A DNA stretch of 64,000 nucleotides from Neodiprion pinetum (taxonomy: Eukaryota > Arthropoda > Insecta > Hymenoptera > Diprionidae). The number at the start of each line of letters is the position of its first letter. Position 1 is the stretch's first letter. Below the pieces are notes generated by a model, which saw only the letters and a list, made by a program, of their open reading frames with translations, ran no database searches and was not told where the DNA came from. Shown one piece after another: positions 13,315 through 25,582 of this stretch. Location: the NCBI RefSeq assembly GCF_021155775.2, contig NC_060234.1, positions 3,162,001 through 3,226,000 on the forward strand, read 5' to 3'. Position numbers and translations under genes: made by a program.

Positions 13315-16300
13315 TAGATTTAATCGGGGTCAAATTCAGATTCCGGAGTCAGGTGCAATACGCGAGACGCGGACTGCAGTTTCAAAGTGGGTAAAACAAT
13401 ATGGCTGTTCGGCTTTCACCGCTTCGTTAAATAACTCGAGTTACTTTCCGGCTTCGTTGTAGGCAATAACGCAAACCGTAAATTTTCCGCCTTCCTCTCC
13501 CTCTCCCTGTCCCGTCTATTTACCATGCATATAATACAGACGATAGCTATCTGGACAAAGTTTTACGAAATTGCAGGATTCTCGAACGATTCGCAAGACG
13601 ATTGATACGTTAATCGGTTAATCGATAAAGCGAAATAATAGAATCTTCAAGTAATTGCAAAGTTGACGAAATTTCTCTGGTTTTAGTTTACCTCGAAAAA
13701 ATATTTGCAACACAGAATCTGAGTGTAAGATTATCTCTGTAAAGTGATTTGGAAAATAATATTACAATCACTCGGAACGAATTCCCACGGTTCAAGTATC
13801 CGCGAGTATACTTTAATAAAGTAGAATTAACAAAAGGCGAGGAAAGAAAAAACGAAATGTACACGAATATGATCAAAGTAATTGTTACCCAGTTACATCC
13901 AACCATCCCCTGTTCAGTTTTCCCCTCTGTAAATACAAGCGGAGCTCTGATCTACGGTACAGATGTAATAAAAAGGAATTCGATTAAGCAGCTTACCCTG
14001 TACCTGTCCGATTCATGAACTAATTATTTCCCTCTCATTCTCTCTTTTTGGCAACCGGCTGTACAGGGGTCGAGTTTCGTTCAAAGGAGCACAAAAATTA
14101 AGAGAATAAAGAGAAATGAGTGAAACAAAAAATAAAAAAATAAATAAAAAAACGAAGAGAACACAAAAACACCCGCTCTGCAGCCTCGTTTTACGATTGT
14201 CGAATAATTCTGTTGACAAGAGCGCGTATAATGTATTTCCTGAATAAAAATGAGAAGTAAATAAAACGGGGCGAGAAATAAAGAGGAGAGGAAAGTGAAG
14301 GAGAAGTGAGGAGGAAGAAGAAGGAACGAAAAAAAGAACGGAAAAAAATAGGGAACCCAAAATCGACGTCACCCTTCGCCTCTTACCTTTGCCTCGTTTT
14401 CCCTGATTTTGTGGGGTGCACAGGACCGGCTGACAAGCGTCATTTATCAAGGGCGGACAAAAACCTTTGGAAATAATTACCGAAGGGTTGGGTAAATCCT
14501 GGATACCCTCCCCCTCCCCCAGATCCAGGGGGTCTCGCCTTTCTTCGTCGGATTTCACACCCCCGAGGGAAAACATGGAACCTCTATTTTCCCGAACCGA
14601 AACCATCCGCGTTGTACGAGCTTTTCAGCGTTATTGATACGCGGTAGACGAGCAATTGTCGTAATCGTGAATCCGGGTTATGTGAAATTTCACATACTCA
14701 TTGCCTATTGATATTCGAATTCGGAAATAGGTAGAAGGTACGGTGGTGGTTTTCTGCTGCGGTGATGAAAAACGAAATCGGACCGACGATGAGAGGGAGA
14801 AAGAAAGAGCGCAGACGGAGAGTCGGAGCTTTTTATCCAATTAAAGGATTAACCGTGAAATCAGATAAAGCTCAGCCGCTTCGAACCGCCGCGAGATCCG
14901 GTTGTTGTTATTATTTCCAGAACTGTTTCATCGTGAAACGGTGGAAAAACCGCGCTTTTCGACTTAGTTTATTCTTTTTTTCTACGTCTTTTCCTTTCGC
15001 TTCATATTTATTGTCTTTTGTTTTTTGTTCTTTTTTTCTTTTTTTTATACGTCATCAACTGAACCAATATTTTCACATTATATTCTTATCGTCGGATGGA
15101 AAGAAAAATAATGTAAATATATGAACAGTAGACACTTTTTATCCGATGTTAAGAGTTACAGTACGCTTAGATTAGTAAATCTACCCCGATTGATGTAAAA
15201 TCTACGTAACATTTTTTTCCCCTGCAGCGTCGAGGCGTATGTGTATCTGATTTCTAAACGCGATAAGAAAAGATTTTTGCTTATTTCACTATTATAGTAA
15301 ATCGGTGAAAGAAATTATCTCAATATTCGAAGAAAACAAAAAAAAAAAATCGCTTCATAATGGCACCGGTCTTGAAGTGTTTGCAGCTTCTGAAAATTTT
15401 TTGAGAATCCTGAAAAAGGTCCTTTTCAAAATCACTCTCAACAGTTATAAATAACTGACCGATTGAATAAAAAATTTGAAAAAATTCAGGATACTGTTTC
15501 AGGGTTGGGAGAATTGTAAAAAATTTTTTGAAGAAAATCCAAAAAAGGTGAGGGTCAGAAGTTGGTTTTATTCGCATGGAATTCCCCGTATAAGTATTAT
15601 ACCTATACATCATTTGTTAGCAATACTTTTAATAAAATTTTCGCCGGTCCTTGCAGGCTTTAGAAATGGGAAAAAGTTGTTTTACAAAATGTAATGATTT
15701 TCTTTAAAGCTCCGCAGCGAACGGGTAGAAGATAATGAAGCGGCATCGGTACGAAATGAAAAGAAACGATGATGATGAATTTATTGGCGTATCGCGTAAG
15801 CTGGAAGAGATTGAGCCGAGGGCGATTTCGAGTCGCGGAATGCGAAACGCGAGATGTGTCCGAACGTTTGTTTCTCCATTTTAAACCCCGCCGTTCGTCC
15901 CTTGAGCGTCTGAATTTTCCGAGCTTTGAGTGGAAAACTTGCTACACAGTTTCGCACTTTGTACTCGGCGCAAGAATTCCTTCCAAGACTTTGACGCCTC
16001 GGGTTCAATTTTTGATACTCGTATTCGACGCGAGACGGATAATGCGATAGCAAAAGTAAAACGCGATTGATGATTATTGACGATTGATGGTAGAAATATT
16101 AGTAGAATTCAACATCGTTGAAACAGATCTTGAAAGATAAAACTTGGAGTTGAACGAATCTCCCTTCAACTTGGAAAAACAAACAATTGAAGAACGGAAA
16201 TTTAAAAGATAAAATTATTCCGTTTGTAATTAATACGCAAACTTGTAATTAAGGAAGAGAAAGAGAATCGACAGTGAACGTAGTACAAACACAAGAATTT

Positions 16301-18744
16301 CCGTTCGATTCAAGTGATTTTCATTTAATAACGAATATATTCCCTGACGAGCAGACTTCGTTATTTCCGTCTTATGAAATAACGATATATTTCAAGATTT
16401 CAATTGTTTATCAGCGCTGCTTCGTACCGGAAACATAGCGTTCTTTGATCCGATGGTAATTGTTCCGAGCTTCGTATAATATACCTTTCAAACGTCGAGG
16501 AAATATACTCGAAGAGGTAAATATTTTAATGATAATCGGAGTAGATATACGTCGATACTGGGATGAAATCTCTTTTCTTTGATCATGCCTCGGGCTTCCT
16601 TTTCTTTGTTTTTCCCTGCGGTCAGAATTCCCGCTGCCAATGAGTAAAAACCCAATTCCAAATGTAAAAAGAATGAGGAAAAAAATTAACAGAAAGGTGC
16701 AGAATGTGAAGAAAAGGAAGCGGAATTAAAAAAAAGTCGAAGGAACAAAAGCGCTCAACAGAAAAATTGTTGCAAGCACCGGATCCTCTCCCCGTCAACG
16801 GAGCTTGTAGAGTGTCAGCTGCAAGCTCTCGACCCTCTCTGACCGATAAGCTTTCGACCGAAAAGCTCGCGTTGCACAAGTATTGAACAAACTCAATGCC
16901 AGCAGTTTCCGCAGGCGCCACCTCTGCAGGGTTCTCGCAAGCTCGCACCTTCGAGGAGAAGCTTTTCAAGCCGCTTTTCAGATAGCAGCAGCGTTCACGT
17001 TCAGGCTGAATTTAAACGCGGCGAATAGAGTCGGTTTCAACGCAAAAGAAAACTCCGATAGATTTTTCCCCAATTAACCGGAAGAAAAAGCTCGTTACAT
17101 TAATTTCGTTTCGTTATCTTTTTTTTTTTTGTTTTTGTTTTTTATCAGAGCACTTGAGAACAGTGCTTAAAGCATGGAAAATTTCCAAAGCTCCGTTTCA
17201 AGTTCACCGTATTTACCTTACACAACTTTCCGTGAATCGAGGAATTTTTAACAAGCTTTTACGACCTGCGCCGGTGATAAATTCGTGATTTATTAATCGA
17301 GGTCGCGGAGAGTCGCGAAAAGTTGATTTACGAGAGTGGCCGGTGACGTTGATATTAATCGTTGCAAATTCCCGGGCGTAACTAGACGTCGAAAATAAAG
17401 AGGAGAAAAGAACGAAAAAAAATAAATAAATAAAAAAAAAAATGAAAAAATAAAAAACAATTCGCGAAAAGGTTTAAAAGGGAAATGCATAAATTTCAAC
17501 GAATAAAACCATAGAGTTTGGTATTATTAGCGTGGAACACGCTGATCCGGATTTCGTCAATTCGGCTTAGGTGTAGGAATTTTTTTCACCACATATTTCA
17601 TCTTCACCTTTATCGTTTTTCTTGTTCATACATAAATTACAAGGGTTGGCCGCACACGTGCAACCGCGAGGACATCAAACACACCGAAACCACGGTTACG
17701 TATTTTTGGAAATTTATTCTCAACCGTCGCGTGATTATTTTATCGTCATTTTTTATTTTTCACACATAACGCCGCGTCGTCGGGGCTCGGTTTGCTTATT
17801 TTTTGTTTTCAATTTTTGTTCCTCCTCATTTTTTCTCCTGTTTTTCAGTATTCTCCAAACCTAAAAAACCTCACGTTTGCCAAAACCGCAACCCTCGCTT
17901 TTCCGCCTGCAACGTGGTTGCGCTGTGTATTCGTGACGTGAATTTATATTTTGCATTAACGTGATAAATTCTTATTTACCACAGCATGTTAAAACAGGTT
18001 TGGTGGTGCAATTTTTCTTCCCTCTTTACGGTGAAAAATATATCTGTATCCGTACCCACGCCCCGTGCAGGTTTGCGCTTATATTCAAAGCCAAATATCG
18101 ACACGGGCATCATTATTTCACCACCCCAAAACCATCCCCGGCTACCCTTGTTCCTTTTTCGCCCAACGTTGCGGGTTCGTGTATATCAATAATTGCAGAT
18201 CGAGTATCGATCTCCGTGCACATTATATTAATGCGTGTGCTGCAAAAAAGGCCGAAACGTGATATCCTGCAAATTAAGGGAAGTTTCACGATGCTCGAGG
18301 ACGGATGGACAACAATTTCAATTAACGAAATAATAAAGGTGAAACACACGACGAAAAATGTGCACAAATATTTTTCATTCCATGGTTAAACTTTGTATAT
18401 TAATTCAATTTTCATTTCGGTCTCGTTTTTTTTTTTTTTTTTTTTTCAAATAAGGAATGACAATTGTTGTTCCCAGAAACTATGCTAATAAACACAATTA
18501 CGCGTATTTGGTATTCTAGGAATTTCAATGCGAGTTTTATAGATTTTCAAATAATTCTCACAGCTACGATTCGCTCATATCGTAGATCTGCTTAACTTTG
18601 ACATATTTATATTATCAGAAATATGAATTTTGCACAGAAAAACAGAGATACAACTTCAAGCTACTCTCCTCGAAGATCTCGTTCTGAATGTATGGAAGCA
18701 GCTCAATTCTATTAACCACAAAATAATATTGAAAAGAATCTTTT

Positions 18745-19330
18745 TCACTTTTCATCGCCTTTGGTCGTATAAAAAAAAAGTATCGTTTTCGTTCAGTAAA
18801 TCACTTTTTCTAATTTCAACGAATCTTTGCGTTTTTGAACGTCTGTCTGTCCAAAAAGCTCCCGCAATGATCTCGGAAACAGCTTGACGAAAAAATTTGA
18901 AACTCACAAGGTTTCATATTTAAATGCTGGGTATAAAAAATTTCCACGTCCCGTTTAATTTTAACTTCCGGTTATACCGAAAACAAATCAATTTTCAGTA
19001 TTTTGCCGACAAAGATATACTTTTACCTCATTGTTACTTTTTTTTTCAAATAAACGATTATGTTTTTTGCAGTTTATATATTCATATTTTTTTTTTTTGA
19101 AATGTACAAATGTTTTATTTTCCAAGTTTTTTCAGTCCAATACATCTTTCAAAACGTTTTCATTTGTTTGCCAAGTCCTATCGGTTTCAGATTTTTCGTT
19201 CAGCCGTTTTCGAGATCATCGCTTAAGTTTCTCGGACAAACCGACAGATTTTTCCCCTTTTAACGGCGACGAAAAGTATCGCGAAAAAACTGTTTTTCCA
19301 GCTTGTTCTATAGATGTTTTCAATAAATGG
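18745..19330. repeat. Dispersed inverted-repeat element, copy B (foldback)
   Basis: The left segment around 18826-18905 (GTCTGTCTGTCC, GATCTCGGAAACAGCTTGAC) is the inverted counterpart of 19183-19255 (TTCAGCCGTTTTCGAGATC, CTCGGACAAACCGACAGA). The outer ends CTTTTCATCGCC and, inverted, CTTTTCGTCGCC also pair. It shares its central and right blocks with copy A. Confidence 0.65.
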
Positions 19331-19787
19331 TTCGTATTTAGCGAATCACATTCATATCGACATTTCTTATTCACATTTTGTATTTAAAAAATTTCCCATT
19401 TTATGGTAATAAAAACTGTTTCTCCGCCTTATCTTCGCCCATTTGTCGCCGTACGAATGCGTCGAATACAATGCGTTATAATTCAAGGTATATTTCGTAC
19501 TGGCAAAATCGCTTCTCAAACGCCCTGCGGAATCCAAATCCCTCCACGGTTGCTCAGAACTTTGTTTACACCGACCGCGAGCCCCGCGAGCGTTGCAGCA
19601 GCATGTTAAATCCGTTCAAGCCCAGGATCCAAGCGATTCGACCGTCGCTCTAAACACTGCAGGCTGACCACACAAGCGGCGTTACTACTTGCGCCGGCTC
19701 AGAACCAAACCATCGCATCGCCGCGAGGCGAACGTCGTCGATTATTTCCTCGTAAATATTTGCTTCCGTACTATTAATGCAGTTATA

Positions 19788-20017
19788 CACTGAGAAAAAT
19801 TTCATTTTTTACGGTAACTGGAAAAATTGAGTAAAACAAGCATCTTTTTAATTAAACAAGGCTTTAACGTCAATTTATTCTCGCACGAGCGTTAAATTTT
19901 CGCAACAGTTGCAAGAAAATTTCATTTTCTACCTAGAACTATATTTTGTCGATTGTGGTAAAAAATGAAAATAGTTAAGAACTGAGCGGTAACCGGAACT
20001 AAAAATTTCTCTCAGTG
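19788..20017. mobile_element. Tc1/mariner-like MITE, copy 2 (inverted, internally deleted)
   Basis: It begins CACTGAGAAAAATTTCAT and ends AAATTTCTCTCAGTG, with TA flanks at 19786-19787 and 20018-20019. Relative to 9787-10214 it is in the opposite orientation and lacks part of the interior. The blocks TTTTCGCAACAGTTGCA and CTACCTAGAACTATATTTTG are the reverse complement of the same family. Confidence 0.8.
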
Positions 20018-22907
20018 TATCGATACCAAAGGTGAGTTGCATTCGTATCGAATTTTAAATAATTTAAAACACCTTTTGGTTGAAAAATTTTCACACCTTC
20101 TAATCGATTAAAATTTTTTTTCAATTGTTAAACAAAATATTTCTATTAGTTATTTTCATCTTCTTGATTTCGAGTTTTCTCGTCGTCTTCCTCGCTTATC
20201 GCAGTAACGAATTACAAAGCGGAAATTCGCAAGTTCATCGAGTGTAACGATATCTGCATCGAATATTCAATTTTATTTCTTGCTGTTTCTTAATTGTTAT
20301 TGACATGGGTTGGAAATTGTTTCATCCCGACACACCGGAACAAACTATTACGCGAATATATTACGCATAATTGTAATTTTTTGCTTGAATGGAATAAAAA
20401 CTTGGTTCACTAAAATTTTTTCATTCCCGTACAGTAAAAGAAATTCTCATTCAATGTCAAATAATACCTTATTCACTTTTCGTCATTCGACATAAATAAA
20501 TCAGTTTTCAGTCAAGTTTTTTAAATCTAAAAAGTGTTTTTCCCAATAAAACGAACGAAAATGAAAAAACCAAGTTGACCGTTGAAAAAATGTTTTCGAT
20601 TCAAAATTTTTTCATGTATTTTGCCAAATCAAAAAAAGCTTTGTTCACTTTGAACACACTTTTGCCACAGATTCAATGAAAGGGTTTGAAAAAAAGACTA
20701 AACAAATGTTACTTCTAAGGTCTGCCCTTAAGTTCGGATCGGTGCAGTAATTCGGTATTTCAATTTATAATTTGGGTGATTCTGGGCCAAAAATTGGGGG
20801 AATCGCCTCGCTTATACGGGGTTGTAACGCACGAGGGAAAAACCATTGGCGGGGGTAAAATCGTGACGTATGTAGGTCAGGCGCATTCCGAACACTTGAG
20901 AGATTCTCCCTTCACCTGCCGAGAGAGAGAGAGAGAGCCGAGCGGATCGTATATAACGCTTTCGTGAATAGTGAAATTTATTCCCTAATATCGAAAACGT
21001 AAAGTGAATCGTCCACCCCTCGGGGAATAAATTGCGGGTGATGCTAACACTGACCTGGGAGAATCTAAGGCCATTTTTCATATAACTCGTAAATCAAAAA
21101 CTCCAGAGCTTAAGCTGAAGGAGTGCGATTTCGGTAGTCCAACATTTTCAGAAATTAATTCGCAGCGGTGATCGATGTAATTTTTTTTTAATAAATTAAA
21201 CACAGTTCGCTTGAGAATCATTTCGCAAGTGTACAAAATGAATATAAAAACTCGTTTCGCTACTGCTTTTATTCAATCGATTTCGATCTAATTGAGAATA
21301 TAAATTTTCTTTTTTTTTTTTGATTTTCAGCAAATGAGAATCCTGATTCAGGGAAGTTGAAATTAGAATTATCGGTCAACTGAATATAATGTACATCCAA
21401 AAATTGGAAGGTATGACTGTAAGCTACCTTAAAAAATTATCATCACCCTTCGAAAACGTAAAGTACGTCGCGAATCTTTTCGACGAAGCAATCGCCACTG
21501 GAGATCGTAGACCGAGGAGCATTGCAAGATTGAATCGGATAATTTGAAACCGGCGGAACGTAATTCAACTTGAAATATAATAAAAGTAACGAGAGATTTT
21601 ATTAAATAAACCAAAAACATCGGAGATAACTTAAGAATGTGTATATATATATACATATGATTCAACTTGAATAAAAATTATTCACATATACAATTTCAAC
21701 TTTAACATACGTGCACTTTTGTTGAATTGATACTTTATACTTCCATGTGAGTGAATGATTCAACGAATGATCTGATAAATGTAATAAACATGATTTCAAA
21801 CTCGAAACGGTCATTTGGATAAAATTCTCTGCACATGTCCATTCCAAGTGTGTAAATGTTCTTAAAAAAGAATTAAAATTAGAAAAAAAAAAAATTAATG
21901 TTACACAGGAGACCTAAGATCTCGGTATCCAGGAAATGTCCCGAATTGTAGAATTGTGCGAAATGTTTGTGGTGAGCGAGGGGTACGTGAATGATGTAAC
22001 GTGGTGGCGGAAAGAGGGAAAAAAAAGTGCGCTGCCCCGCGTACTCGGGTTGGCTCTTTGTTTTCATTCCCACCACACATATTTATCTTCTTCTTTCAAT
22101 TCTTTCTTTCTCGATTCTCTTCTGGTTACCCCTGACATTTGACATGGCCGCCGGTATTTCACTTCTATTAAATACGAAAAGAATCGTGCGGATATACGCG
22201 AACGAAATTCAGCTGTTAAAGAGACGACGATAAGAATTCTTGTATCTCTTGTGCACGTTGATTAGGTCAAGATTTTTCGTTATTGCATTTTTAAATCGCA
22301 GGTTCTTCAGTTTTCGGATATAACTTGAATAATCGGAATGAAATTTCGGAGCTTCTTCCCAAGATACAATAAACAAAGATGTGCCGTGAAGCAAAGTTTC
22401 GCGAAAAATTCTGATACATTTTATCACGTAAGCCACGAAGCGAAATGGTTCAAAAAAAACAAACAAGAAAAAAAAAAAATAAAACGCATACATAAGGTAT
22501 CAAAATTCAGTTTCATTGCCACAGATTTCTCGTTCGATTAAACGGCAAAGTGCAACTATTTTACAAAATAATGGGGTGAATCATAAATAAACCCGAGTAA
22601 AGAGAAAGAGAAAAAGAACTAGAAAACGTATCGATCAGCGGAGAAAAAAAAAAACCGATGTCAAGTTGCACGAGTTTCCGCGGTTCGTTTGCATAATTTT
22701 CTGTAAAAAACTGTGCGTCATAAAAATAGCACAATTATTGCACCGTGAATGAATAAATTACCTGCGTGCAAAATAATAACACGTGCAGTACAACAATGCG
22801 AGTTTGCGGGTAAATGAAATATGGATATTTTTTCGGTCTAGCCATTCGTTTTTTTTCTCGATCTTTTTTTTCTTCTTTTTTCCTGACTCTTCTTGCAACT
22901 GTTACAG

Positions 22908-23057
22908 GTCAACGATCCCTGCGAAAGTATCCGGTGATGGTTTTCATCCACGGTGAAAGCTTCGAATGGAATAGCGGAAATCCTTACGACGGCAGCATGT
23001 TGGCGAGTTACGGAAACGTTGTATTCGTCACGATTAATTTCCGCCTCGGAATTCTAG
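22908..23057 (+). CDS. Nlg: Neuroligin exon: oxyanion-hole region
   Basis: The acceptor is TGTTACAG after a long pyrimidine tract. The first two bases complete a codon begun in an unseen upstream exon. It encodes residues 1-49, including KYPVMVFIHGES (the HGES oxyanion-hole segment of neuroligins), then EWNSGNPYDG, and the strand VVFVTINFRLGILG. The donor is TAG|GTGAGC, phase 1. This is the first exon recognised. No exon encoding the preceding conserved segment, which normally ends in a DCLYLN-type motif, was seen in the 22.9 kb upstream. Confidence 0.96.
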
Positions 23058-25530
23058 GTGAGCCCTGAGAATGATTAATTATTTTCGTATTTCCATATCG
23101 TCAAGGTTGCGACAATTTACTTCAAATAAGTTTCCCTCACTTTTCCACAATTTTTCCCATAACAAAGAAAGCAAAAAAAATAAAAATTAAAAATTCTCCG
23201 ACCTCTTTCCACGAAACTTGGCTAACGTTGGCTAGCTTTTATCACTGCAAGCTCCAGAAATTCTCTATCTCTTGATTGTACAAATTTATACCTAAAAAAC
23301 ACACGGCATCGATTCGTTTCACAGAAATAATTAAAAATTGAACAATACCATGTCCGAAAGTTAGTTCAACTGAATTTACGAAGCATAGCTGAAGTTTGAA
23401 CGCAATTTATTAAAAAAAAAAAAACACACATTTCTACCTACGGTTCATCATAATTCCCCGACTTTTCCTGATAAACGAAAATTTCATGTCCTATTTTCCA
23501 CGCTCCTGTTGTTGTTGTTATTATTACCATTATTTTTGTCAAAATTTTTATCATTATCGTCTTCTTTATCCTCTCGTTGTTTGGTTTGCACACCGAGATA
23601 TAGACACTTTTAATTGAAACGCGTTATATCAGGCCTCTATGAATTCGAAATCCATCATGTGTGCATGGCTATATTTGTATACGACGCCGCACGCGCTCAC
23701 ATCTGGAATTAACGCTGTAATTTCATAATATCCTCGACGATGCGCCAGGATTTCCCTGCAGTTATTTGTTTAGCCGTTAAATACCGCTGCTGCAGTAATA
23801 TTTGTAGCTATTCTCGCCATCCAGCAGGTATAATTCGACCGTTCCCATTAATCAGCGTAACAAACAAGTTATTGATTTTTGGCTTGAGCAAAATTTCCAT
23901 AACAGTACGTTGGCGCAGCATGCGTAATTTTCATCCATGATCATCTCTCTGTGCGATTGCATATGCACTTAACTTCGATTCCATCATCGGCATACGGACG
24001 CGCCATGTTTAATACTGTTTAATCGTTACCCGATTCCAGGAAATAAAAGAAGAATGAAAAGAAAACTGGAAACTCAAAGAAACAAGTTTTTCTTCAACAG
24101 AGCCGGGACTTTTTAATAACTGCTGATCGGCATTTTCGAGTCTGAATAATTTTTGCAAAGAATGTATAATCGTTTGATCGTTTTTAACGCGAGAAATTAC
24201 AAAACTTTCGCTTCGAGCAACGTATCGCTTATCGTTAAAAAGTAATACAAAACATATGCTAAGAAGTAAAAACGATCAATCCATCGTTGATTTTTGACTT
24301 TATTTCATATACGTATGATTACGAATGATGTTTCATTTCCGTCAAACTCATTCTTCGAGATCGAAAAAAACTATGCGAAATTTAAATTTCACGAATTATA
24401 CGGAAAAAGAACAACTCCTTTCATCGATTCTAAATCACGTATATACCACAAAATTGGCAATAATTCCCGCTCAAATGATTTCCTCCCTTTATTTTTCTCT
24501 CCTTTACTATTTCTCTCTCGTTTCGTCAATACATTTTGCCTAGGATCGTTCGTCTCCCACCCCGCAAACCTAGGACAAGCATATAGGATATAACGAACCG
24601 TGTATTGTCAGCGATAAATTATTTAATTGCCACCAATCAGCCAGCGGTTTAAGCCTCGTTGAATACAAGCCGGAAACATTGTCAAAGGGATCGGGGAGCG
24701 TGAACCGTTGCATCGGACGAGCTAACGAATTTATTTTCAGCTATGACCGATGGCAGCTATTCGAATCAGTCGAAATTGTACAAAAGTATACATAACGAAG
24801 AAAAGAAGGAACACGAATATGGAGTAGTTGAACGAAAGCGGAGTTTTCGATTCTTTCTACTCACGGATATTAAGTGTATTTTTGAAATTTATCTTTAATC
24901 AAACTCACTTGAAACTTTTGAAACTACTCGAATAGTCAACGAATGACGGTAGATATCGGAGTGTTTTCGTGAAAAATTTGAATTCGCAGATCCGCGACGG
25001 TACTGGGAATAATTATTTTGGAGAAATTTCAAAAGCGAAGTTAATTTAGTTGGAATAACTCATCGCGCCTCGGATATACGTATACTTAAGCTGGTACTTA
25101 CATGTACGGATAATCCGCCTCTAATCCGTTATACGTAACTACCAGCGACTAGACTCAAACGGCAATAACTTGATCCCACGATCCGTTCCTTGTACCCGTT
25201 GAATTCCAATATAATGCAAGCGCACTTTATAGACCACCTGCAGCCGGATATAATATCGGCGGTATATTGCCGTTACAAAATATATCTGCCCATCACACGA
25301 AAACTCAGCAGATCGAAAGTTTCTTCGATAAACACTTCGGCAAGTTGTTACATAATATGATCGATGATACGATGATATGATCATCAAGCGTGTTAGATTC
25401 CAAAGGCTTTTTCGAGATTGCAAAAACTCAAATGCAACTCGTGACGGGGTATATTCTTGGGGTAATTTTAAAATCCTCAAATATTTGCCATCCGGCGATG
25501 GTCTGTGAGAAATGAAAAATGTACAGTGCA

Positions 25531-25582
<52 letters not shown>

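Larger units (their letters stand above)
1..22907 (+). other. Inferred long intron upstream of the first visible neuroligin exon
   Basis: I find no convincing protein-coding exon here. The first visible neuroligin exon is internal and needs an upstream donor in phase 1. Neither the signal peptide nor the conserved N-terminal esterase block appears in any frame. The simplest reading is that the whole stretch is intron, more than 22.9 kb long, though an unrelated embedded gene cannot be excluded. Contents: A/T-rich unique sequence, foldback elements and MITEs listed separately, a Penelope-like fragment, a CpG-rich patch at 9.0-9.7 kb without a recognisable exon, and microsatellites. Confidence 0.6.

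Noticed and set aside
14013..14606. 197-codon open frame on the minus strand
   Set aside because: Low-complexity Ser/Phe/Leu composition arising from A/G-rich sequence on the + strand; no domain and no splice context.
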